This document shows positions 23,639-30,649 of a DNA stretch of 47,976 bases, piece by piece (the first letter of the stretch is position 1; every line of letters starts with the position of its first letter). The stretch is from CAYOEJ01 sp964403015 (lineage in GTDB: Bacteria; Actinomycetota; Actinomycetes; Actinomycetales; Actinomycetaceae): the NCBI GenBank assembly GCA_964403015.1, contig CAYOEJ010000011.1, positions 1 to 47,976 on the forward strand. Reading direction: 5' to 3'. The position numbers were made by a program, and so were the translations under genes. A model generated the notes under the pieces. It searched no databases. It was not told the DNA's origin and saw only the letters and a program-made list of their open reading frames with translations.

Positions 23639-24373
23639 ATGTCAGAGCGACCAATGCATCACGACGGACTCGAACCCGAACACGTCGAGGATACTTTGGA
23701 AAAAGTGAATTCCGAGCTGCACTACAGCCTCTTTGCCATCTTCAAGACGTCGGAAGCCCTGAGCCTCGAACTTAACGGGGAGCAGGTTGAGACGGAGTTA
23801 ATGGAGCGTATTACTGGCGCGGGCGCAGACGTTCGCGGATTCTATGACATTGCCGGCTACCGCTCGGATTCTGATCTGATGGTATGGATTACTGGCAATA
23901 CCGGCGACGCCGTCCAGGATGCCTACCGCGCCATCCTTAGCTCGACGCTGGGTAAGTTCCTTGACCCGATCTGGTCCGTCGTCGGAATGCATCGCGTGTC
24001 GGAATTTAACAAGTCGCACCTTCCCGGCTATCTCGTGGCTGACGGTCCGGAGGCTTACCTGTCGATTTACCCGTTTGTGCGTTCATACGACTGGTACTAC
24101 ATGGATCCGAAGAAACGTGCGCAGATTCTACGCGACCACGGCATGACCGGACGCCCGTACAAGGACATCATCTCGTCCACAGTGGCTACATTCTCGCTGT
24201 CTGACTACGAATGGATTGTGGCTCTCGAGTCGCCCAACCCGGAGCGACTCGTGGACCTCATGCGCGACATGCGCAACACTGAGGCGCGTTTGTACGTTCG
24301 CGAAGACACCCCGTTCTTCACGGGCAAGCGCATGCCGCTAGCCGAATGGATCGCCCGCCAGCCTTCGCTGTAA
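23639..24373 (+). CDS. chdC: Coproheme decarboxylase (HemQ)
   Basis: Chlorite-dismutase-fold enzyme that oxidatively decarboxylates two propionates of coproheme with peroxide to yield heme b, the last step of the coproporphyrin-dependent route. Recognised by HYSLFAIFKTSEAL, YRSDSDLMVWITGN, SIYPFVRSYDWYYMD-PKKR with the catalytic Tyr of the YPFVRS motif, ILRDHGMTGRPY and TVATFSLSDYEWIVALES, which closely follow the M. tuberculosis Rv2676c type. The start at 23639 has GGAG six bases upstream; an ATG at 23627 is possible. It is third in the hemA-cpfC-chdC run and ends 12 bases before the convergent sirtuin gene. Diagnostic for the coproporphyrin pathway. Confidence 0.95.
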   Translation: MSERPMHHDGLEPEHVEDTLEKVNSELHYSLFAIFKTSEALSLELNGEQVETELMERITGAGADVRGFYDIAGYRSDSDLMVWITGNTGDAVQDAYRAILSSTLGKFLDPIWSVVGMHRVSEFNKSHLPGYLVADGPEAYLSIYPFVRSYDWYYMDPKKRAQILRDHGMTGRPYKDIISSTVATFSLSDYEWIVALESPNPERLVDLMRDMRNTEARLYVREDTPFFTGKRMPLAEWIARQPSL

Positions 24374-24385
24374 GACTGCGTGTCC

Positions 24386-25216
24386 CTACCCCAGCAGCAG
24401 CTTTGCCGTTTCGCTGAGTACTTCGGATGCGCCGGCCTCGATTCGGAGGTCGGCGTTTCCGTCTTCGGATGTGGGCCCGAGGTTGACGATGGCCAGCGGG
24501 CAGCCCTTCGCCCATGCTTGACGCGTCACCCAAATCCCCGTGGTGACCATGAGTGACGATCCGACGACGACGGCGACCTCCGCTTCCGCCGCAGCCTCCA
24601 TCGCCTCTTCGAAGGCTTTCGAGAGCATCTCTCCGAAAAAGACCACGCTCGGTTTCATGACGCCACCACACTTGTCGCACGGAGCGACCGTGAACGTGGA
24701 AGCTTCAGCTTCAGCGCGGCGAGCGGGGGCGAGAATCGCGATGTCGTGATTGTAGGTTGGCCAATCTGGATTGAGCTCGTCTAATGCCACCGCGTAGTCG
24801 CTTCGTGGGATCCGGGTACCGCAGTTCACGCAATCGACCGTCCGGAAGGATCCGTGCATCTCCCACACGTTGCGTGATCCCGCCACCGTATGGAGGCCAT
24901 CGACGTTTTGAGTGGCAATTCCAAGAATGTGTCCGGACTCTTCGAGGTCCTTAAGCGCAAGGTGTGCGGGGGAGGGGTGCAGCTGATCGAGGATCTTCCA
25001 CGTCTCATGATTGCGTTGCCAGACCCAGCGTTGCCAGACCGGGTCAGAAACAAACATGTCGAACTCGATCGAGGGCTCCTCCGTAGTTCCGAGCCCCCGA
25101 TAATCGGGGAGGCCCGAATCGGTAGAGACACCCGCGCCCGTAATGGCGAGGGTACGTTTGCCGTCCATGAGTTCGGCAAGTTTGCTCGCCGCTTCAGCGA
25201 CATCCGTGATGATCAT
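24386..25216 (-). CDS. Sirtuin, NAD-dependent protein deacylase
   Basis: 276-residue Sir2-family enzyme that removes acyl groups from lysine using NAD. Motifs: TLAITGAGVSTDSGLPDYRG (NAD pocket), TQNVDGLH with catalytic His in WEMHGSF, zinc-binding pairs CVNCG and CDKCGG, KPSVVFFGEML, VVVGSSLMV and AIVNLGPT. The start MIITDVAEAASK has GGAAGGA upstream; longer in-frame starts lack support and run into the conserved 66-bp element. It is a bacterial class with the intact zinc site; substrate preference cannot be judged. Close to 30 bases separate its start from element copy B, which could control it. Confidence 0.93.
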   Translation of the reverse strand: MIITDVAEAASKLAELMDGKRTLAITGAGVSTDSGLPDYRGLGTTEEPSIEFDMFVSDPVWQRWVWQRNHETWKILDQLHPSPAHLALKDLEESGHILGIATQNVDGLHTVAGSRNVWEMHGSFRTVDCVNCGTRIPRSDYAVALDELNPDWPTYNHDIAILAPARRAEAEASTFTVAPCDKCGGVMKPSVVFFGEMLSKAFEEAMEAAAEAEVAVVVGSSLMVTTGIWVTRQAWAKGCPLAIVNLGPTSEDGNADLRIEAGASEVLSETAKLLLG

Positions 25217-25245
25217 TCGTCCTTCCGTCCTTGACGTCCTCACAC

Positions 25246-25311
25246 ATAATGAGTGTTTTTTCATGGATTGATATCGAAATAAACACTCATTCGATGAATT
25301 ATCACTCAATA
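25246..25311 (-). promoter_or_regulatory. 66-bp conserved element, copy B
   Basis: Reverse-complement partner of 6354-6419 with identical length and block spacing. Within it AATGAGTGTTT (25248) and AAACACTCATT (25281) form a perfect 11-bp inverted repeat 22 bases apart, and a further half-site TCACTCAAT lies at 25302. It begins 30 bases upstream of the sirtuin start and about 265 bases upstream of fba. Confidence 0.6.
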
Positions 25312-25335
25312 TACGTCTCGGCAAGCAAAGCGTCG

Positions 25336-25422
25336 ACGATGGGCAGCGTTTCGACTGAGAGCCCCGCTTCGACGGAGAGCATCACTTCGACGATGGGCAG
25401 CGTTTCGACGATCAGCGATGCG
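25336..25422. repeat. 18-bp tandem repeats between the sirtuin and fba genes
   Basis: Four contiguous 18-base units at 25336, 25354, 25372 and 25390, each ending in TTCG, the first and last identical (ACGATGGGCAGCGTTTCG), plus a partial fifth. An 84-codon plus-strand frame runs through them but has no ribosome site or plausible homology. Confidence 0.85.
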
Positions 25423-25531
25423 CACGAACAGCAGAGCCCTATGAACCCGATGTTTGCACGGATTTGTGAGATGTACGTCGCCTAGAGCGAACAGGATGGG
25501 GACAGATTGCCTAGAGACCTTGGCACAACAG

Positions 25532-25540
25532 TGAGATAAT
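25532..25540 (+). promoter_or_regulatory. Extended -10 promoter candidate of fba
   Basis: TG-A-GATAAT, 36-45 bases before the fba GTG; the upstream region has no good -35 hexamer, common for extended -10 promoters. GAGGAG follows upstream of the start. Confidence 0.45.
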
Positions 25541-25576
25541 GGGGTCGTTAGTATCGCTAAATAGAGGAGTTATTCC

Positions 25577-26599
25577 GTGGCTATCGCAACCCCAGAGGTT
25601 TACAACGAGATGCTTGACCGCGCCAAGGCCGGCAAGTTCGCATACCCTGCATTCAACGTAACGTCTTCGCAGACCTTGACTGCAGCGCTTCAGGGTCTCG
25701 CCGCCGCCGAGTCCGACGGCATTATTCAGGTCTCCGTTGGTGGCGCCGAGTACGCTTCGGGCTCCACCATCAAGGATCGCGTTGCAGGTTCGCTCGCACT
25801 CGCCGCATACGCGCGCGAGGTTGCCAAGAACTACCCGGTCACCGTCGCACTTCACACCGACCACTGCGCCAAGCAGAACATCGACTCCTGGATTCGCCCC
25901 ATCATGGAGATCTCCGCAGAAGAGGTCAAGGCTGGCCGCGAGCCAATCTTCCAGTCCCACATGTGGGACGGTTCGGCAGTGCCGCTCGAGGAGAACCTTG
26001 AGATTGCTCAAGAGCTTCTCGAACTTTCCCAGAAGGCTCGCACCATTCTCGAGATCGAAATTGGTGTAGTTGGTGGCGAGGAAGACGGCGTTGCAGCCGA
26101 GATCAACGACAAGCTCTACACCACCGCTGAAGATGGTCTGAAGACCATCGAGGCTCTCGGTCTGGGCGAGAAGGGCCGTTACACCACCGCTCTTACCTTC
26201 GGCAACGTGCACGGCGTGTACAAGCCCGGCGCAGTGAAGCTTCGCCCGGAGCTCCTCGGTGAAATCCAGCGCGAGGTTGGCGAGAAGGTTGGCAAGGAAT
26301 CGCCATTCGACCTCGTCTTCCACGGTGGTTCGGGTTCCTCCGCTGAGGAAATTGCAACCGCTGTTCGCAACGGCGTCATCAAGATGAACATTGACACCGA
26401 TACTCAGTACGCCTTCTCCCGCCCGGTTGTTGAGCACATGTTCCGTAACTACGACGGCATGCTCAAGATCGACGGCGAAGTTGGCAACAAGAAGCTGTAT
26501 GACCCACGTGCATGGGGCAAAGCTGCTGAGGCTGGTATGGCAGCTCGCGTGGTCGAGGCTGCTGAGCAGCTCGGCTCCGCAGGCAACAAGATGAGCTAA
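25577..26599 (+). CDS. fba: Class II fructose-bisphosphate aldolase
   Basis: Zinc-dependent aldolase of glycolysis/gluconeogenesis. The 340-residue protein shows AYPAFNVTSSQTL, VALHTDHCAKQ (zinc His and catalytic Asp), EIEIGVVGGEEDGV with the zinc Glu, TFGNVHGVYKPG with the second zinc His, LVFHGGSGSS with the third, and KMNIDTDTQYAF for phosphate binding: the long class IIA type, as in other actinobacteria. GTG start with GAGGAG upstream. A strong terminator follows at 26610. Position near purA and pyrE matches the actinobacterial backbone; with pckG at 32 kb it would serve gluconeogenesis. Confidence 0.97.
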   Translation: MAIATPEVYNEMLDRAKAGKFAYPAFNVTSSQTLTAALQGLAAAESDGIIQVSVGGAEYASGSTIKDRVAGSLALAAYAREVAKNYPVTVALHTDHCAKQNIDSWIRPIMEISAEEVKAGREPIFQSHMWDGSAVPLEENLEIAQELLELSQKARTILEIEIGVVGGEEDGVAAEINDKLYTTAEDGLKTIEALGLGEKGRYTTALTFGNVHGVYKPGAVKLRPELLGEIQREVGEKVGKESPFDLVFHGGSGSSAEEIATAVRNGVIKMNIDTDTQYAFSRPVVEHMFRNYDGMLKIDGEVGNKKLYDPRAWGKAAEAGMAARVVEAAEQLGSAGNKMS

Positions 26600-26609
26600 T
26601 CACCTTAGT

Positions 26610-26651
26610 AATGAAAGAGGAGCACTCCCGCGGGGGTGCTCCTCTTTCATT
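26610..26651 (+). terminator. Intrinsic terminator of fba
   Basis: AATGAAAGAGGAGCAC paired perfectly with GTGCTCCTCTTTCATT around a 10-base loop that itself pairs mostly, ending in a T-rich arm. It starts 11 bases after the fba stop. Confidence 0.9.
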
Positions 26652-26695
26652 CTGGGCAAGATCTTTGGCTGTCAACCCTTTGGCTCAGAGAACTC

Positions 26696-26908
26696 TGGCC
26701 GACCGGGTTTAAGGCCTAGCCGACNNNNNNNNNNNNNNNNNNNNNNNNNNNNNNNNNNNNNNNNNNNNNNNNNNNNNNNNNNNNNNNNNNNNNNNNNNNN
26801 NNNNNNNNNNNNNNNNNNNNNNNNAAGGCCTAGCCGGCCAAGTTTGCCAAGGCCTAGCCGACCGAGTTTGCTAAGGCCTAGCCGGTCAAGTTTTGCAAAG
26901 TCCTAACG
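26696..26908 (-). repeat. 24-bp tandem repeats after a stop codon, containing an assembly gap
   Basis: Units AAGGCCTAGCCGGCCAAGTT and variants begin at 26825, 26849 and 26873 (exact 24-base period), with a further partial unit at 26711-26724 on the other side of the N block and a diverged one at 26897 that includes the stop codon of the minus-strand gene. Every unit keeps CTAG. In the gene's frame the three units read as octapeptides GLxKLxRL with no stop. True copy number is unknown because the gap lies inside the array. Confidence 0.85.
26725..26824. other. Assembly gap (100 N) within tandem repeats
   Basis: 100-N placeholder with repeat units on both sides; the assembler most likely failed on an array longer than the reads. 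Confidence 0.9.
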
Positions 26909-27646
26909 ATCCATGACCTTATCGATGGGGGCGAACTTCTCAATGACCCACATTGTTCCTCCAGTAAGGATACCAAGTGCGAGTCCCTGCTTGGTGTGAG
27001 CAAAACTTCTGCCAGCGTGGCGCTGCTTCTCTGCCCGGTTGTAAATGTATTTTTCAGCCACGATGATGAGGCCGGTGGAGACCGCAGCGATGCCGGCTCC
27101 CGCCGCGGCGAACAGGATGGTAGAGGCCTTACTACCTTCGGGGGCTAAGTGGCCTCCCTGACCAAACTGACCGTCCACATTCGAAGGATTGTCGTCGTAG
27201 TCGGGATCAGCGAAACGCGGGGAGTTCCCCGCTGAAAGCGGTGTGGGGTTGTACTTATCGCCCGCAGTGCCGCCAGAAGACGCGATGTTACCGGTAGCTT
27301 CCGCCCCGTCCGCAGCCTCAGATGCTTTCGAAGCATCCGTCGTCGTCTCTGCGCCAACGGCGTCACCGCGACTGGCGTCGTCAGTGCCGTCTTCTGACTG
27401 GATACCGTCCCAAAGGTCGACGGGTTGGCGATGGAAATCGGTCGCGAGGATCACTCCGAGAGCACATGCCTTAAGTACAGCGCGAAGTGGGCGCGAAGAA
27501 ACGAAATCTGGAATTGCGTAATACGCGAATGTCCCCAATCCGTATACGATCCCCATCGATTCTGGCTGGTGGTCTACGGAAAGCTCGTGTGCCTCGCTGT
27601 CAGCCACGGTTGATTTCAATTCGTCGAATGTGGACTGCTGTCCCAT
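26903..27646 (-). CDS. Hypothetical membrane protein
   Basis: 247-residue protein I do not recognise. It starts MGQQSTFDELKSTVADSEAH after a very strong GAGGAGG site. A moderately hydrophobic segment ACALGVILATD (about 60-70) is followed by a 95-residue acidic, Ala/Gly/Thr/Ser-rich disordered stretch, then a clear transmembrane helix ASTILFAAAGAGIAAVST extending to LIIVAEK (about 175-198), a basic loop YNRAEKQRHAGRSFAHTKQG and a last hydrophobic helix ALGILTGGTMWVIEK. Topology is probably membrane-anchored with the acidic linker outside or between helices. It has its own strong ribosome site, stands alone between fba and adh, and is followed by the 24-bp repeat array. No function is proposed. 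Confidence 0.8.
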   Translation of the reverse strand: MGQQSTFDELKSTVADSEAHELSVDHQPESMGIVYGLGTFAYYAIPDFVSSRPLRAVLKACALGVILATDFHRQPVDLWDGIQSEDGTDDASRGDAVGAETTTDASKASEAADGAEATGNIASSGGTAGDKYNPTPLSAGNSPRFADPDYDDNPSNVDGQFGQGGHLAPEGSKASTILFAAAGAGIAAVSTGLIIVAEKYIYNRAEKQRHAGRSFAHTKQGLALGILTGGTMWVIEKFAPIDKVMDR

Positions 27647-27890
27647 GTGTCCTCCTCAGGTCGCCCCCTTAATTCTAGTTCAGCTGAACCGTAAGCCACG
27701 ACTTTCCTTGCTATCTGGGGAGCTGTACGGCGTAAACCAAGACGTAAGGCCTGTGTTGCGCGTCACGTGTTATTATCGATTGACGCGATAGACCAGCTGT
27801 TCAATGACGAACAGGCTCGAGGTTTCCGCGGCAAGACCCAGATTCTAGGGACATAGAGGCGCGCTCACGCGCAGGGACGAGGAGGTCCAC

Positions 27891-28931
27891 ATGAAAGCAG
27901 TGCAGTACCGGACAATAGGCGCCGAGCCAGAGGTCGTTGACATCCCCGAACCCGAGCTGCCCAAGGGCGGGATGATTATCAAGGTGGATGCGGCTGGCCT
28001 GTGTCACTCGGATGAGTTTGTGATGGGTCTGGATGAAGAGACCTTCAAGAATGTCTACAACTATCCGCTCCCCATGACGCTGGGGCATGAGTCTGCAGGA
28101 ACCATCGTTGAGCTTGATTCCCAGGTACGCGGTATCGAGGTTGGCGACAAGGTCCTCGTATACGGATGCTGGGGCTGCGGCGTGTGTGACATGTGTGCAC
28201 GTGGCAACGAAAATCTCTGCCGCAATGGCATGACCTCACCAGGCTTCGCGCATCCTGGTGGCATGGCGGAATACATGACCGTGGACTCCGTGCAGCACAT
28301 GGTACCGATTGGCGATCTCGACCCGGTGAAGATGGCTCCATTGACCGACGCCGGTCTGACCCCTTACTCGATCATTAAGCGCTTCCGCCACAAGCTCCGT
28401 GCGGGTTCAACGGCCGTGGTCATCGGCGCTGGCGGACTCGGCCACACGGCGATTCAGCTGCTGCGCCGCATGTCCGATGCTCGCGTTGTTGCACTGGACA
28501 TTGAGGATTCGAAGCTCGATTTCGCCAAGAAGGTCGGTGCGCACTACGCGTTCAAGTCAGAGACGGCCGCTGCCGAGAAGGTGAAGGAAGTTTCGCACGG
28601 CCGCGGAGCCGACCTCGTGCTCGACTTCGTTGCCAATGGGCCGACGCCGGACCTCGCCGTTGCGTGTGGCGGTCTCCAGTCCGCAGTGGTCTTTGCTGGT
28701 GCGGGTGCGGGCTTTGCCAAGGTTGGCTTTGGTATTACTCCGTGGGAGATGGAGCTGTCCAACTCGCTGTGGGGCACGCGCCTAGAGCTCATGGAACTCG
28801 TGGAGATGGCCAAGCACGAGCCGCTCGAAATCCACACCACCGAGTTCTCCCTCGATGATGCGCCAAAGGCATACCAACTGCTACACGAGGGCAAGATCGA
28901 CGGTCGCGCGGTTTGCACACCTAGCAAGTAG
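27891..28931 (+). CDS. Zinc-dependent alcohol dehydrogenase (MDR family)
   Basis: 346-residue NAD(P)-dependent medium-chain dehydrogenase. Catalytic zinc ligands are in GLCHSDE (Cys) and TLGHESAG (His-Glu); the structural zinc lobe has four cysteines in GCWGCGVCDMCARGNENLC; the Rossmann motif is VVIGAGGLGHTAIQLL. After strand 2, VVALDIED carries the Asp that favours NAD over NADP. Full family length. The AGGAGG ribosome site is excellent. Substrate unknown: similar proteins oxidise secondary or cyclic alcohols. No partner genes flank it, and a hairpin lies just downstream. Confidence 0.92.
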   Translation: MKAVQYRTIGAEPEVVDIPEPELPKGGMIIKVDAAGLCHSDEFVMGLDEETFKNVYNYPLPMTLGHESAGTIVELDSQVRGIEVGDKVLVYGCWGCGVCDMCARGNENLCRNGMTSPGFAHPGGMAEYMTVDSVQHMVPIGDLDPVKMAPLTDAGLTPYSIIKRFRHKLRAGSTAVVIGAGGLGHTAIQLLRRMSDARVVALDIEDSKLDFAKKVGAHYAFKSETAAAEKVKEVSHGRGADLVLDFVANGPTPDLAVACGGLQSAVVFAGAGAGFAKVGFGITPWEMELSNSLWGTRLELMELVEMAKHEPLEIHTTEFSLDDAPKAYQLLHEGKIDGRAVCTPSK

Positions 28932-28945
28932 CCGACTGCTGACCT

Positions 28946-28999
28946 GAGCCCTCTCGGTGGCGCGCATTGGTGGTGACCCGATGTGCCCCGAGGGGGCTC
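28946..28999 (+). terminator. Possible terminator after the alcohol dehydrogenase
   Basis: GAGCCCTCTCGG pairs with CCGAGGGGGCTC (one G-T pair) around a 30-base loop, 15 bases after the stop. No T tract follows, so it is a weaker candidate. Confidence 0.45.
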
Positions 29000-29002
29000 T
29001 GG

Positions 29003-29045
29003 CACGGTGATGTTCAAACTCTGTCACGGCGATGTTCACACTCTG
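29003..29045. repeat. 22-bp direct repeat upstream of purA
   Basis: CACGGTGATGTTCAAACTCTG at 29003 and CACGGCGATGTTCACACTCTG at 29025, two tandem copies with two differences. It lies between the adh hairpin and purA; no gene is visible here. Confidence 0.75.
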
Positions 29046-29219
29046 GAGCGGGATTGTGGCCAGAATTGCTACGCCCTAAACTGGGGAAGTAAGGCGGCCG
29101 TCTCGCGATGTGTGCGTTTTACATGACAAAACGTTGCGCATGGTGGAACGGCTATGTTTTTCGAGCCACCTTCGCAACCATCAATCGATGAGTCACGCGA
29201 CTCTAAAGGACGTGAAGTC

Positions 29220-30518
29220 ATGCCGGCTTTAATTATTGTTGGCGCGCAATGGGGCGACGAGGGCAAGGGAAAGGCCTCTGACCAGCTCGGTACCGAAGTT
29301 GACTACGTGGTCAAATACAACGGCGGAAACAACGCTGGCCACACCGTCGTCGTCGGCGAGGAAAAGTTCGCCCTCCATCTTCTACCCGCAGGAATCCTCA
29401 GCCCCGACTGCACTCCAGTTATCGGTAATGGTGTGGTGGTTGATCTCGAGGTGCTGTTCTCTGAAATCGAAGAACTCGAGTCGCGCGGAATCGACACGTC
29501 GAGGCTGAAGATCTCCCAGAACGCCCACCTGATCCCTTCCTACAACCGGAAGATTGACACGGTCAATGAACGGACGCTGGGCAAGCGAAAGATTGGGACC
29601 ACCGGAAGGGGAATTGGCCCGTCCTACGCGGACAAAATGAATCGTATTGGCCTGCGGATTCAAGACCTGTTCGACCCGTCCATCCTCCGGCAGAAAGTCG
29701 AAGGCGCCCTCGGGCTCAAGAATGCGATGTTGGAGCACGTCCACGGTGAAGACCCGTTCGACGTCGATGAGGTCACCCACGATCTTCTTTCCTACGCGGA
29801 TCGGGTCCAGCCCATGCTGTTCAACGTATCAGCCGAGCTCAATGCTGCCCTAGACCGCGGCGAAATTGTGGTGTTCGAGGGCGGCCAAGCTGTGATGCTT
29901 GATATCGACCACGGTACCTACCCATTTGTTACCTCCTCTTCATGCACGGCAGCCGGTGCCTGTACTGGCTCGGGTGTGGGTCCACGCAGGATCGACAGCG
30001 TGGTAGGCGTTGCGAAGGCCTACATCACCCGCGTAGGCGAAGGCCCGTTCCCCACAGAACTTTTCGGAGCCGAGGGCGATCGCTTGCGGGAGGTGGGTGG
30101 CGAGTTCGGGACGACGACGGGGCGGCCGCGACGCTGCGGATGGTACGACGCCGTCATTGCCCGTTACGCAACGCGGATCAATTCGCTTACGGATATTGTG
30201 CTGACCAAGCTCGATGTCTTGAGTGGAATCGAACAGATCCCAGTATGCGTGGCCTACGAGATTGATCGCGTTCGCGTGGAGGACATGCCCGAGAACCAGT
30301 CCGACATGCATCACGCACAACCGATCTATGAGTACTTCCCGGGGTGGAAGGAAGATATTTCGGAGTGCAAGTCATTTGAGGATTTACCGCAGAACGCTCA
30401 AGACTACGTGCTCAAGCTCGAAGAGCTCTCGGGGTGCCGTATTTCATCGATCGGAGTCGGTCCGGGGCGCGACCAAACAATTGTGCGTCACGAATTGCTC
30501 GAGGGGCCCTCAGCTTAG
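29220..30518 (+). CDS. purA: Adenylosuccinate synthetase
   Basis: GTP-dependent ligation of aspartate to IMP, first step to AMP. The 432-residue protein opens MPALIIVGAQWGDEGKGKA, the GTP/IMP-binding signature, followed by YNGGNNAGHTVV with the catalytic His, GTTGRGIGPSYADK, FEGGQAVMLDIDHGTYPFVT, GRPRRCGWYDAV and TKLDVLSG. The ATG at 29220 is set by AAAGGA upstream and by the family N-terminus; an in-frame ATG at 29154 would add an unconserved leader. It is terminated by a strong hairpin shared with the convergent lipoprotein gene. fba-purA proximity is typical of actinobacteria. Confidence 0.97.
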   Translation: MPALIIVGAQWGDEGKGKASDQLGTEVDYVVKYNGGNNAGHTVVVGEEKFALHLLPAGILSPDCTPVIGNGVVVDLEVLFSEIEELESRGIDTSRLKISQNAHLIPSYNRKIDTVNERTLGKRKIGTTGRGIGPSYADKMNRIGLRIQDLFDPSILRQKVEGALGLKNAMLEHVHGEDPFDVDEVTHDLLSYADRVQPMLFNVSAELNAALDRGEIVVFEGGQAVMLDIDHGTYPFVTSSSCTAAGACTGSGVGPRRIDSVVGVAKAYITRVGEGPFPTELFGAEGDRLREVGGEFGTTTGRPRRCGWYDAVIARYATRINSLTDIVLTKLDVLSGIEQIPVCVAYEIDRVRVEDMPENQSDMHHAQPIYEYFPGWKEDISECKSFEDLPQNAQDYVLKLEELSGCRISSIGVGPGRDQTIVRHELLEGPSA

Positions 30519-30566
30519 TCGTTTCTGGAAACATCGTTCGTCAGTGAGCCCAGTTCGATATTAAAA

Positions 30567-30603
30567 AGTGAGGGTGGCGTGCCTGTTGCACGCCACCCTC
30601 ACT
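30567..30603. terminator. Bidirectional terminator between purA and the lipoprotein gene
   Basis: Perfect 16-bp stem AGTGAGGGTGGCGTGC / GCACGCCACCCTCACT with a five-base loop, flanked by AAAAA on the left and TTCGACTTT on the right, so it can serve both convergent genes. Confidence 0.9.
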
Positions 30604-30649
30604 TCGACTTTATCAACTACACCGATCGGTGATCGGCTGACTGCACCGC

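Noticed and set aside
25231..25485. 84-codon plus-strand frame with Ser/Thr repeats between the sirtuin and fba genes
   Set aside because: TTG start, no ribosome site, overlaps the conserved regulatory element, and its repeats come from the 18-bp DNA array.
29003..29045. Remnant of an insertion sequence end
   Set aside because: Two short direct copies only; no transposase fragment or terminal inverted repeat nearby.
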